Positions 7,469 to 15,593 of a stretch of 64,000 nt of DNA are shown here, piece by piece. Source of the stretch: Rubrobacter_D sp963840835 (GTDB lineage: Bacteria > Actinomycetota > Rubrobacteria > Rubrobacterales > Rubrobacteraceae); NCBI GenBank assembly GCA_963840835.1, contig CAWJAM010000002.1, forward strand, positions 124,001 to 188,000, written 5' to 3'. The position numbers and the translations under genes were made by a program. Below the pieces are notes generated by a model. It was not told the origin of the DNA. It saw only the letters and a list, made by a program, of their open reading frames with translations, and did not search any database. Position 1 is the stretch's first letter; every line of letters begins with the position of its first letter.

Positions 7469-8701
7469 TTACCCCCTCTTTACAAACCTCTCCAGCGCAT
7501 CGACGAACCTCTCGATCTCCTGTTCTGTGTTGTACGGGGCGAGGCCGACCCTGACGAACCCGCCGCTGTCCCTGATACCGAGCTTCTCGGCGAGCGTGGA
7601 GGCGTAAAAATCGCCTGCCGCTATGAAGAAGCCGTGCTCGAGCATCCGCGCGCAGACCTCATCTGTAGAGTGTCCTTCCACCCTGAACGCGATGGTCGGG
7701 GTCTTGCGGACATCATCAGGGGCTGCGTATAGCTTGACGCCGGGGAGATGCCGCAATCCCGCGCGGAACATTCTCGCCAGGTCTGCTTCATATTCTTCGA
7801 TAATCCGCATGGCGCTGGCGAGCCTCTCCCGCAAAGACGTGCCTCCACCCAGTGAGGCGATAAAGTCGATGGCGCCATTTACGCCGGCAATGCCCTCGTG
7901 GTTCTGGGTGCCGGTCTCCAGTTTGTCGGGGGCGTGCTCAGGCGCAGGTTCGAGCCTGTAGACGTTTAGCCTCTCGAAGAGGTCGCGCTTTATCGCCGTC
8001 ACGCCGACGTGCGGTCCGAAGAACTTGTAGGCGGAGCAGGTGATGACGTCGGCCCCTATCGCGTCGCGGTCTACGGGAATGTGCGGCGCCGCGTGTACGG
8101 CGTCGACGGCAACCACGGCGCCCACGGCGTTGGCCCTCTCGGCGACGGCGGCCACGTCGTTTACGGTGCCGACAGCGTTCGAGGCCAGGCCTACGGCTAC
8201 GAGCTTCGTCTTTTCGTTGATGTTCCGTTCGAGATCTTCAGATTCCAGCGTGAGGGTTTCGGGGTCCACGCGCACCCATCGCACCTTCGCCCCCTTCTCA
8301 GCGGCGGCGATGAGCCAGGGGTCGACATTGGCGCGGTGGTCGAGCTCGGTGACGACGACCTCGGAGTCCTCGTCCCATGCTTCTGCGAGGGCACGCGAGA
8401 AGGCGAAGGTCAGGGTGGTCATGTTGGCCCCGAAGGCGACCTCCTCGGGCTCGGCCCCGAGGAAGTCGGCCGCGGCCGTGCGAGTATTGGCCAGGATCTC
8501 CTCGGTCTCGGTGCTCGTCGGGAAGACGCCGTGCAGGTTCGCCCCGCCGCGCTCCATGTAGCCGGAGATGGCGTCGATGGCCCCCCGCGTCGCCTGCGAG
8601 CCGCCGGGGCCGTCGAAGTAGACGACAGGGCGGCCGTCGTACTCCCTGCCAAGCGCCGGGAACTGGTCGCGGACGGCCTGCACGTCGAACGTGCGCTGCA
8701 T
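7469..8701 (-). CDS. Cysteine-desulfurase-like PLP enzyme (class V aminotransferase family)
   Basis: A PLP-dependent class V aminotransferase fold protein of 410 residues, in the cysteine desulfurase-like group. Visible are the N-terminal YFDGPGGSQAT, the aspartate-containing VAVDAVHAAPHIPVD and the PLP lysine in CSAYKFFGPHVG. The mobile catalytic-cysteine loop of true IscS/SufS is not evident; TGTQNHEGIAG follows instead, so desulfurase activity is uncertain and it may act as a selenocysteine lyase-like enzyme, an epimerase or something else. Start ATG 8701 has GGAGG 6 nt upstream; an in-frame GTG at 8713 lies within that binding site. No Fe-S assembly scaffold gene is adjacent. The divergent gene at 8808 encodes a Rid-family protein, which can detoxify enamine intermediates made by PLP enzymes. 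Confidence 0.85.
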   Translation of the reverse strand: MQRTFDVQAVRDQFPALGREYDGRPVVYFDGPGGSQATRGAIDAISGYMERGGANLHGVFPTSTETEEILANTRTAAADFLGAEPEEVAFGANMTTLTFAFSRALAEAWDEDSEVVVTELDHRANVDPWLIAAAEKGAKVRWVRVDPETLTLESEDLERNINEKTKLVAVGLASNAVGTVNDVAAVAERANAVGAVVAVDAVHAAPHIPVDRDAIGADVITCSAYKFFGPHVGVTAIKRDLFERLNVYRLEPAPEHAPDKLETGTQNHEGIAGVNGAIDFIASLGGGTSLRERLASAMRIIEEYEADLARMFRAGLRHLPGVKLYAAPDDVRKTPTIAFRVEGHSTDEVCARMLEHGFFIAAGDFYASTLAEKLGIRDSGGFVRVGLAPYNTEQEIERFVDALERFVKRG

Positions 8702-8807
8702 GATTCCTCCCACCTTCGAGACCCTCTTACCGGCGAGGTTATATCAGGCGGGGGGCGAAGGACGATGTTAATGTGGTTTCGGGATTGGAACGGAGACAGG
8801 AGGTAGT

Positions 8808-9206
8808 TTGCCTAGGCGAGTGATCACCAACCCAAGACTGCCGGCGCCGATGCGCGGGGGCGCGTTCTCGGCTGGGGTCGAAGCGCCTGCGGGGCGTACG
8901 GTCTACGTCTCGGGACAGGTCTCGATGGACAACGAAGGGAACGTGGTCGGGGAGGGAGACATAAAGCGCCAGACGGAGACGGTTCTCGACCTCGTCAAGA
9001 CCGTGGTCGAGGAGGCCGGCGGCGGGATGGACGACATAGTCAAGGTTACCGTCTTCATAATGGATATGGGGCTCTACGATGAGATCCACGAGGTCAGGAG
9101 GAGGTACTTCGAGGAACCATATCCCGCCTCCTCGATGGTCGAGGTGTCCGCCCTCATAGACCCCAGGCTCCTCATCGAGATCGAAGCCGTCGCCGTGATA
9201 GCGTAG
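8808..9206 (+). CDS. RidA/YjgF-family protein
   Basis: Small trimeric cytosolic proteins of this family hydrolyse reactive enamines and imines produced by PLP enzymes. The 132-residue sequence has the fold signature TVYVSGQVSMD, the helix QTETVLDLVKTVVEEAGGGMDDIVKVTVFI and the C-terminal LIEIEAVAVIA. In canonical RidA an arginine in the P-A-R-S/T segment binds the substrate carboxylate. Here the equivalent segment reads PASSMVEV, so that arginine is missing and classical imine deaminase activity is doubtful. The start is uncertain: TTG 8808 lies only 4 nt after AGGAGG, and GTG 8820 is in frame 16 nt after it. It is divergent from the cysteine-desulfurase-like gene. Confidence 0.88.
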   Translation: MPRRVITNPRLPAPMRGGAFSAGVEAPAGRTVYVSGQVSMDNEGNVVGEGDIKRQTETVLDLVKTVVEEAGGGMDDIVKVTVFIMDMGLYDEIHEVRRRYFEEPYPASSMVEVSALIDPRLLIEIEAVAVIA

Positions 9207-9332
9207 TCACGAGTACACCGCAACGGACCAGACACACGACGATGGTCGAAGCGAAGAACGGATCACTCCGAAGATGATTGCCCGCCGTCGGAGTTGACTG
9301 GTGGGTCCTCGAGGACGTCAGGGGGTTTTATC

Positions 9333-10667
9333 ATGCCGCTCGATTACACGTATCGCATCAAGGTGCCGCACCGCACGGGGCAGTTGGCCAGGGTCGCAGG
9401 GACGATATCCGACGCCGATGGCTTGATCGGGGACGTGACGACCATAAACGTAGGCCGTGAGACTTCGATACGTGAGATCACGCTGGAGGTCGAGGATCGG
9501 GATCAGGCCGAGCGGATCGTCGGTATGTTGAACGAGCTGGAGGGCGTCGAGGTCGTGTGGGCCCGCGACAGGGCGCTCCTCAAGCACGAGGGCGGGAAGC
9601 TGGTGATCGAGTCGGCGCACCCCGTCAGGACGGTGCAGGACATGCGCGACGTCTACACCCCTGGGGTGGCGCGGGCGTGCCAGGCCATAGTCGAAGAACC
9701 CTCCCTGGCGCGGGAGCTGACCATGATCGGACGCAGCGTCGCCATCTGCACGAACGGAACGAGGGTGCTCGGCCTCGGGGATATCGGGCCCGTCGCCTCG
9801 ATGCCCGTCATGGAGGGCAAGGCGGTCTTCTACCAGCAGCTCGCCGGCATCTCGGCGATGCCGATACTTATAGACACCAAAGACGTGGACGAGTTCATCG
9901 AGACGGTCGTGCGCATCTCGCCCACGTTCGGCGGCATCCACCTGGAGGACATCTCGGCGCCTGAGTGCTTCGAGATAGAGGCCCGCCTGATAGAGGCGCT
10001 CCCCCAGCCCGTCATGCACGACGACGTGCACGGCACGGCCGTCGTCACCCTCGCCGCCGCGCTCGTGGCCTGCCGCGAGGCCGGGCTAACCCTCGAGGAG
10101 GAGGTGGTAGGCCAGATCGGGCTCGGCGCCGCCGGCTACGGCATCGCCGCCCTGATGGTGGACGCCGGGGCGCGGCGGGTGCTCGGCTCTGACCCGAACC
10201 CGCTTTCCTACGAGCGTGCCAGCGCGAAGGGCATCGAGATCTCCGAGATGCAGACCGTGATGGCTGAGGCCGACGTGGTCGTCGCCACGACCGGCGTGCC
10301 TGGCCTGATCGAACCCGGGATGGTGCGAGAGGGGCAGGTGATCCTGGCCCTCACCAACCCCTACCCCGAGATAGAGTCGGACGCCGCCCTGGCAGCAGGC
10401 GCTGCCTTCGCCGCCGACGGCCGGAGCGTGAACAATGTCCTTGGCTACCCCGGCATCTTCCGCGGCGCCCTGCTCTCGGGGGCCCGGCGGATCAACGCCC
10501 AGATGAAGCTGGCCGCCGCCGAGGTCCTGGCCTCCCTGGCCACCGGCTCCGAGCTGGTCCCCGACGCCCTAGACCCCAGCGTGCACCTGCAGGTAGCCGG
10601 CGCCGTGCGAGAGGCGGCCATAGAGAGCGGGGTCGCCCACCTCGATCAGGCACCGACAGGATTGTAG
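9333..10667 (+). CDS. ACT-domain malic enzyme
   Basis: An oxidative decarboxylase converting malate to pyruvate and CO2 with NAD(P). The 444-residue protein starts at ATG 9333 behind a purine-rich AGGGGG. Residues about 5-75 form an ACT domain (YRIKVPHRTGQLARVAG, then a repeat of alternating strands and helices ending in GVEVVW), a ligand-binding module rare in this enzyme family. The malic enzyme core follows: VYTPGVARAC, MEGKAVFYQQLAG, HLEDISAPECFEIE and HDDVHGTAVVT, then a Rossmann motif GQIGLGAAGYGIAALM. Fusion of ACT to a malic enzyme suggests allosteric control by an amino acid or organic acid. It is a single gene, convergent with the Crp/Fnr gene, with 23 nt between the stops. Confidence 0.92.
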   Translation: MPLDYTYRIKVPHRTGQLARVAGTISDADGLIGDVTTINVGRETSIREITLEVEDRDQAERIVGMLNELEGVEVVWARDRALLKHEGGKLVIESAHPVRTVQDMRDVYTPGVARACQAIVEEPSLARELTMIGRSVAICTNGTRVLGLGDIGPVASMPVMEGKAVFYQQLAGISAMPILIDTKDVDEFIETVVRISPTFGGIHLEDISAPECFEIEARLIEALPQPVMHDDVHGTAVVTLAAALVACREAGLTLEEEVVGQIGLGAAGYGIAALMVDAGARRVLGSDPNPLSYERASAKGIEISEMQTVMAEADVVVATTGVPGLIEPGMVREGQVILALTNPYPEIESDAALAAGAAFAADGRSVNNVLGYPGIFRGALLSGARRINAQMKLAAAEVLASLATGSELVPDALDPSVHLQVAGAVREAAIESGVAHLDQAPTGL

Positions 10668-10690
10668 GGAACCGTACAGCGAACGCTGTC

Positions 10691-11254
10691 CTAGCTAGCT
10701 TCGGCCAGGCCTTTGAGTGCGACAAGGTCCTTAACAATGATGTGGCGCTCCTTGAGCTGGATCGCCCCGATCTCCTTTAGCCTGGAGAATGCACGGCTGA
10801 CAGCCACCCGCTTGCAGCCTATCATCGAGGCCAACTGCTCATGGGTGTAGCGGGTGGGTATGCGATAGCTCTCGTTCGTTACCAGGCCCTCAGAGTCAAC
10901 CAGAGTAAGGATCAGGGTCGCAAGCCGTGCAGGGACGTCCTTGCCGATCACATCAGCGTAGCGGGCCTCAGAGGCGTGCAGCCTCTCTGCGAGCTCGCGC
11001 ACAAGCCTCAAGCCCACCTCGGGCTTTTTCATGATCAACTCCTCTAGTTCTGCCCGCTTTATGGAGGCGACGGTTGAGGGGGCCAGAGACCTCACGTACA
11101 CTCCTTGCAGGTTCTGGCCGGTTAGGATCATCTCCCCGAAGATGGTGCCATCCTCGATCACAGATAGGGTGATCTCCTGCCCGCTTTGGTCTACTTCGTA
11201 GACCTGCAACCTCCCCTTCTTGAGGATGAAAATGCACGTGGGGAGGGACGGCAT
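10691..11254 (-). CDS. Crp/Fnr-family regulator, short N-terminus
   Basis: A transcription factor with a cyclic-nucleotide-binding-like beta-roll (ILKKGRLQVYEVDQSG...TIFGEMIL, residues about 9-45), a long dimerisation helix and a C-terminal winged helix (THEQLASMIGCKRVAVSRAFSRLKEIG, about 140-166). Compared with typical members of 220-230 residues it is 187 residues long and lacks about the first 35 residues of the beta-roll; an in-frame TAG lies just upstream of the ATG, so the missing part is not recoverable in frame. It could be a naturally short sensor, a mis-started gene or a degraded one. The DNA-binding helix is intact. Effector is unknown. Confidence 0.85.
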   Translation of the reverse strand: MPSLPTCIFILKKGRLQVYEVDQSGQEITLSVIEDGTIFGEMILTGQNLQGVYVRSLAPSTVASIKRAELEELIMKKPEVGLRLVRELAERLHASEARYADVIGKDVPARLATLILTLVDSEGLVTNESYRIPTRYTHEQLASMIGCKRVAVSRAFSRLKEIGAIQLKERHIIVKDLVALKGLAEAS

Positions 11255-11328
11255 GGCCGAGGACTTCGGTCCGGAGCCCTATTGAGTCCCGCTAACCCTG
11301 TGGAGGCATGTAGGGAGTGGAGCATAAA

Positions 11329-11464
11329 GCGATTAGCAGAGGTCAAGACCTCTGCTAATCGCGCACTTCAGCCAGTCAGCATTTCAGCACTTCAGCAAGA
11401 AAAAACTGAAATGCTGAGGTGCTGACCGGCTGAAATGCTTGCAATGGGGTTGGCCCCATTGCAA
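11329..11464. repeat. Compound three-hairpin repeat, copy 1
   Basis: Three inverted repeats stand in a row. The first is a perfect 16-bp stem, GCGATTAGCAGAGGTC (11329-11344) with its complement to 11362. The second is a long imperfect stem of about 33 bp arms (roughly 11363-11437) built from repeated TCAGC/GCTGA units around an A-rich loop. The third is a perfect 11-bp stem, TTGCAATGGGG with its complement (11439-11464). It lies just past the menE stop. Related copies are at 29008-29137, 38194-38290 and 59948-60065. Confidence 0.85.
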
Positions 11465-11470
11465 ACCGCT

Positions 11471-12925
11471 CTATGGGTCCTGGCCACGCCCTTCGAGGTA
11501 CCTACGGAGGGCGTGTTCGCGGAAGGAGGCCCGATCCACCTTCATCCCTGCACGCTCTTCTGGCCATCCATGAAAGGCAACCGGAATCTTGAAACCTGGC
11601 AAGACCGGTTCGAGCGCATACGCCAGATCCTCGAACCTCAGGCCAGTGGCCTTCGTGCGCACGAAGGCCACTGGCCTGAGGCCAAACTCGGGGTCGGGAA
11701 CCGGTACCACCACGGCCGCTTCTACGTTCTGAAGGCCTGAAATGGCTTCTTCTATTTCCTCGGGTTGGACGTTCTCGCCGCCCGAGATGAAGAGGTTGTC
11801 CTTGCGGCCAAGGACGCGCAGGTACCCGCTCTCATCCAGCTCGCCGAGATCCCCGGTATGGAACCAGCCATCCGTGTCCAGGGGGCGGTCTATTTCCTTG
11901 TCCTCGACATAGCCAGCAAACAGCGTCTCTCCCCGGACGAGAATTTCCCCTCCCGCGGAGATGATGACCTCGCGGTTGGGCAGGGCCCGTCCCGAAGTGT
12001 GCAATTCCTTGCGCGAGGCGCCATGTGGCGTCGTCGTGACCTGCGAGGCCATCTCGGTGAGACCGTAGCTGTTATGGATGGGCAGTCCCCGACTAACGGC
12101 CTCATCCACGAGGGAGGCGGGGACTGGACCTCCACCCAGCAGCACGGCCTTGAGCCCCCGCAAGTCGACGTTCTCCCGCAGCAGCCGCAGGAGCTGGGTG
12201 GACACCAGCGAGACGTGTGTTGCGCCGAGGCCGACGATGGCCTCGCCGAGCGGGATTCCGTGCTGCGGGAGCGCGACCGTCGCGCCCGCGAGCAGGCACC
12301 GGAACAAGATCGAAAGTCCACCGACATGATACAGCGGCAGAGAATTTAGCCACTTGTCGCCGGGCCGGAGCGCGATGTTGGCGTTGGAGCCGAGCGCGTT
12401 GTGGTAGTGGTTGCCGAAGGTGTGCAGCACCGCCTTCGGGACACCCGTGCTCCCCGAGGTGAAGATGACCGTCGCGGGCCGCACCAGGGGGATGTTCTTA
12501 GGCTCCATGAGTTCGTCGGGGTCCCGGGAGCCCTCTTCGAGCAGGGTTTCGGGCCTCAGCCTGCGAAGGTCCGCGCCGACCGTTTGCAGGAGATCTTCGT
12601 CGTCCGAGATCAGGGCCGAGCAGGCAGCTCTCTTCAGTAGTTGCGCCACACCATTCGGCGGGAGGCGGTCGCTGACGGGAGAGGCTACGTGTCCGGCACG
12701 GATCACGGCCAGTAGCAAGACCACGTAACGCTCGTCTTTGGGTAGATAGAGCGCCACCCGGCTCCCCGGCCCAAGCTCCCGGAGGCGACGCGCCGCGGCC
12801 GAGACCTGCCTGTCGAGATCCTCGTAGGAGGTGGTTCCCCGCGCGCCGACGAGTGCCGCAGCGTCCGGAAAGGCGAGCGCCGCCGACCGCAAAGGACAGG
12901 GGACGGACAGAGCATCGCCATTCAC
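11471..12925 (-). CDS. menE: o-Succinylbenzoate-CoA ligase
   Basis: MenE adenylates o-succinylbenzoate and transfers it to CoA, a step of menaquinone synthesis. The 484-residue protein is an ANL-superfamily ligase: the phosphate loop IFTSGSTGVPKAVLHT, the adenine motif NSYGLTEMASQ, the hinge region DGWFHTGDLGELDE and the catalytic lysine in GMKVDR (Lys462) are all present. The context with menB, menC, menD, menF and menH selects MenE among acyl-CoA ligases. It is the last men gene, separated from menC by 103 bp, which may hold its own weak promoter (TATAAC near the start). Cytoplasmic. The compound hairpin repeat at 11329-11464 lies just downstream and could terminate transcription. Confidence 0.93.
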   Translation of the reverse strand: MNGDALSVPCPLRSAALAFPDAAALVGARGTTSYEDLDRQVSAAARRLRELGPGSRVALYLPKDERYVVLLLAVIRAGHVASPVSDRLPPNGVAQLLKRAACSALISDDEDLLQTVGADLRRLRPETLLEEGSRDPDELMEPKNIPLVRPATVIFTSGSTGVPKAVLHTFGNHYHNALGSNANIALRPGDKWLNSLPLYHVGGLSILFRCLLAGATVALPQHGIPLGEAIVGLGATHVSLVSTQLLRLLRENVDLRGLKAVLLGGGPVPASLVDEAVSRGLPIHNSYGLTEMASQVTTTPHGASRKELHTSGRALPNREVIISAGGEILVRGETLFAGYVEDKEIDRPLDTDGWFHTGDLGELDESGYLRVLGRKDNLFISGGENVQPEEIEEAISGLQNVEAAVVVPVPDPEFGLRPVAFVRTKATGLRFEDLAYALEPVLPGFKIPVAFHGWPEERAGMKVDRASFREHALRRYLEGRGQDP

Positions 12926-13028
12926 GGCCCTATGTTATACGAACAGTATCCCGCCGGGGAAGTCGGTAAGATACTGCAAAGGAAGCTCGCTACAGGCCGG
13001 ACAGCATACCCTGTCGTCCCCGAACCTG

Positions 13029-14114
13029 CTAGAGCCTCTTTAGGCTGCGAACGTCTACCCTGCGCGAGACGTTCGCCGTTTGTCCGACATCTACGCTCGG
13101 TGCAGGCAGGCCTAGCGGCGCCTGGAGAACGTCGTTCGCCAGGATGCGATAGGTGTCCAGCCCCGCCGCCACCGGGTGCTCCCCAATACCCGCGGCCAGC
13201 GCTACGAGGGCCGCCGTCCCCACACCGCTCTCGTAGGCCGAACTGATCACGGGCTTCATGCCGAGATGAAGTGCCCGCTCGGCCGTCCGAAGCGTGCGGG
13301 AGATGCCGCCGAGCAGCGTCGGCTTGAGTATGACGGCCCGCGCGTAACGGTGTTCCCCTAGCTCCTCAGGCTCCATCCCGACCAGCGACTCGTCGAGGGC
13401 GACAGGTACGCTGAACTCCCCGGCCAGGTGCGGCAGCCGCGCCGGGTCCGAGAGCGGCTCCTCGACGTACTCGAAGCGTGGCGCAGCGCGCACGAACTCC
13501 GCAGCGTCCTCGTAACCCCACGCCCGGTTCGCGTCGATGCGCAGGGAGATACTGTCGCCAAGCATCTCGCCAAGTTCGCGCACGAGCCGAAGATCCCCTG
13601 CGACGGTCCGTACGCCGACCTTGAGCTTGACGGTCCTGTAGCCCTCGTCTCTCATGCGACGCGCATCTTCCAGTACTTCCACGGCAGATCCTGAAAGCAG
13701 TCCATTCACAGGCACCGTCGCCCTCGGTTGCCGCGCGACCAGTTCCGGAAGTGTCCTGCCCGAAGCGGCTGCGTACAGGTTCCAGACGGCCAGCTCGAAA
13801 CCGAACCGAACAGAAGGGGCGGGAGCAATACGGTCTAGCTCCCTACTCAATGCTCCGTCCTGGTTCATCCATTCACCGGTGACTTCGCCACCGATCATGG
13901 ATCCAGCAAGCCGGCGTAGCTGCGCGGTGGCCTGTTCAAGGCTCTCCTCGCCAAAACCGGGTAGCGGCGCGCTCTCGCCCCAGCCCTCGGAGCCGTCGCT
14001 GCCGACTAGCTTCAGCAGGAGCCCCTCGCGACGGCGGAGCGTCACCCCCTTAAGCGAGAGCGTCTGCGAGAGGGGCACGCTGTAGCGGTAGAGGTCGAAG
14101 CGGACGAGCTCCAC
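13029..14114 (-). CDS. menC: o-Succinylbenzoate synthase
   Basis: MenC dehydrates SHCHC to o-succinylbenzoate. It is an enolase-superfamily enzyme with the barrel catalytic residues visible in order: KLKVG (Lys pair), RIDANRAW (metal Asp), EEPL (Glu), LDESL (Asp) and LKPTLLGG (Lys). The start is set at GTG 14114, with AGGAG just upstream and 17 nt after the menB stop; a longer open frame into menB lacks any family similarity. The length is 361 residues. Some relatives are N-acylamino acid racemases, but the men operon context supports MenC. It is cotranscribed with menB. Confidence 0.93.
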   Translation of the reverse strand: MELVRFDLYRYSVPLSQTLSLKGVTLRRREGLLLKLVGSDGSEGWGESAPLPGFGEESLEQATAQLRRLAGSMIGGEVTGEWMNQDGALSRELDRIAPAPSVRFGFELAVWNLYAAASGRTLPELVARQPRATVPVNGLLSGSAVEVLEDARRMRDEGYRTVKLKVGVRTVAGDLRLVRELGEMLGDSISLRIDANRAWGYEDAAEFVRAAPRFEYVEEPLSDPARLPHLAGEFSVPVALDESLVGMEPEELGEHRYARAVILKPTLLGGISRTLRTAERALHLGMKPVISSAYESGVGTAALVALAAGIGEHPVAAGLDTYRILANDVLQAPLGLPAPSVDVGQTANVSRRVDVRSLKRL

Positions 14115-14131
14115 GCCTCTCCTGCGCCGGC

Positions 14132-14983
14132 CTACGGGCGACGGGGGAACTTCGAGAAGTCGGGCTTGCGCTTCCCTCTGTAGGCGTCGCGGCCCTCCTG
14201 CGCCTCCTCGCTGCCGTAGAACAGGAGGTTCGCGTCGTGGGCGAGTTGCTGGATGCCGGCGAAGCCGTCCTCGTGGGCGTGAAAGCTCGCCTTGAGTAGG
14301 CGCAGCGCGAACGGCGAGCGCTGCAGCATCTCCCTGCACCAGCCGACGGTCTCTTCCTCGAGCCTTACGAGCGGGACGACCGCGTTGACGAGCCCCATGT
14401 CGAGAGCCTCCTCGGCCGAGTACATCCTGCAGAGGAACCAGATCTCCTTCGCCTTCTTCGGCCCCACGAGGCTCGAGAGGACGGAGGCGCCGAAACCGCC
14501 GTCGAAGCTACCGACCCTCGGCCCGACCTGCCCGAACTTCGCGTTGTCGGCGGCGATGGTGAGGTCGCAGACCACGTGCAACACGTGGCCGCCGCCGACG
14601 GCGTATCCCGCCACCATCGCGACGACCGGCTTGGGGCAGCGCCGGATCTGGACGTGAAGTTCCGTAACGTGGAAGCGCCCAACCGACGCGCCCCCCGGGG
14701 TGCGGCGCGGAACCTCGGGGTTTTCCAGGTACCCGGCATCCCCGCGCACCTTCTGATCCCCACCCGAACAGAACGCGTCGGGGCCTTCCCCGGTCAGGAT
14801 GATGACCCCCGTCTCTAGGTCCTCGCGCGCGTCTTCGAAGGCCTTTTGCATCTCGATAACCGTCAGCGGGCGGAAGGCGTTCCTTACCTCGGGGCGATTG
14901 ATGGTGATCTTCGCGATCCCCTCCGCCTTCTCGTACTTGATGTCCTCGAACTCTCCGGCTGGTTCCCACTGTATGTTGGTCAT
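14132..14983 (-). CDS. menB: 1,4-Dihydroxy-2-naphthoyl-CoA synthase
   Basis: MenB closes the naphthoquinone ring of o-succinylbenzoyl-CoA. The 283-residue crotonase-fold protein has the substrate loop FCSGGDQKVRG, the oxyanion-hole GYAVGGGHVLHVVCDLTIAA, GQVGPRVGSFDGGFG and the C-terminal RKPDFSKFPRRP typical of MenB. ATG 14983 lies 7 nt downstream of TATAAT (14996-14991), so the transcript appears leaderless. It heads menB-menC-(menE). The distance to menH is over 980 bp and filled by a plus-strand cassette. Confidence 0.95.
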   Translation of the reverse strand: MTNIQWEPAGEFEDIKYEKAEGIAKITINRPEVRNAFRPLTVIEMQKAFEDAREDLETGVIILTGEGPDAFCSGGDQKVRGDAGYLENPEVPRRTPGGASVGRFHVTELHVQIRRCPKPVVAMVAGYAVGGGHVLHVVCDLTIAADNAKFGQVGPRVGSFDGGFGASVLSSLVGPKKAKEIWFLCRMYSAEEALDMGLVNAVVPLVRLEEETVGWCREMLQRSPFALRLLKASFHAHEDGFAGIQQLAHDANLLFYGSEEAQEGRDAYRGKRKPDFSKFPRRP

Positions 14984-14990
14984 GCAGCGG

Positions 14991-14996
14991 ATTATA
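14991..14996 (-). promoter_or_regulatory. menB -10 element
   Basis: A perfect TATAAT on the minus strand ends 7 nt before the menB ATG, which implies a leaderless transcript. The upstream -35 region (TCAAAG, about 18 nt away) is weak, so an activator may help. Confidence 0.55.
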
Positions 14997-15104
14997 TAGG
15001 GACTCGCGAGCCTGCTTTGACTGATCGGACACTTGCTGCTTATCTCGCTAGCGGTTTGCCGATAACGCCGTTGGCTCCCTGACGAGGTCCTGTACTCTCT
15101 CTAC

Positions 15105-15590
15105 ATGCATCCTCAGACGCACAGGGGCCTCAGAGAGGCCAGGGATTTCATGCGTCACGCTTATGGGCGTCCGGTCTCCCTCCCCGACATCGCGGCGCAC
15201 GCCAACCTCTCCCCCCACCACTTCCAGCGCGTCTACAAGCGGGCCTACGGGGAGACGCCGCACGAGTTCCTGACCAGACTGCGCATAGAGCGGGCGAAGA
15301 CGCTCCTGGCCAGGGGGACCCACAACGTGACAGAGGCCTGCTTCGAGGTGGGTTTCTCCAGCCTGGGCAGCTTCAGTACCCTGTTCGCGGGTCGCGTTGG
15401 CCTGTCCCCCTCCGAGTACGGACGCTACGCCCGTTCGACGATCTCCGTTCCGTCCGCCCTCAGGACGCTGTTCGTTCCCTCGTGCTATTTCACCATGCTG
15501 TATGGAATTCCGGAAGAGCGCAATTTTCGAGAAGCGGGAAGCGCGGGGCCGGCTGTATCGTTGGGTCAGACCAACGATACCCGGAGGTAA
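15105..15590 (+). CDS. AraC-family transcriptional regulator, stand-alone HTH
   Basis: The 161-residue protein is almost entirely an AraC DNA-binding domain (residues about 5-107): VSLPDIAAHANLSPHHFQRVYKRAYGETPHEFLTRLRIERAKTLL is the first helix-turn-helix, and VTEACFEVGFSSLGSFSTLFAGRVGLSPSEY the second, with the family G-F-S-S pattern. It has no N-terminal effector domain; a 50-residue tail follows with no known motif. The next gene, 3 nt downstream, encodes a VOC protein, a common arrangement in which the regulator and a glyoxalase-like enzyme form one unit. The pair sits in the opposite orientation inside the menaquinone cluster. Confidence 0.9.
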   Translation: MHPQTHRGLREARDFMRHAYGRPVSLPDIAAHANLSPHHFQRVYKRAYGETPHEFLTRLRIERAKTLLARGTHNVTEACFEVGFSSLGSFSTLFAGRVGLSPSEYGRYARSTISVPSALRTLFVPSCYFTMLYGIPEERNFREAGSAGPAVSLGQTNDTRR

Positions 15591-15593
15591 GCC

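Noticed and set aside
11329..11464. Possible CRISPR array because of repeated TCAGC units
   Set aside because: The units are 5-10 bp, form one long inverted repeat and have no spacers of regular length; no cas gene is in the window.
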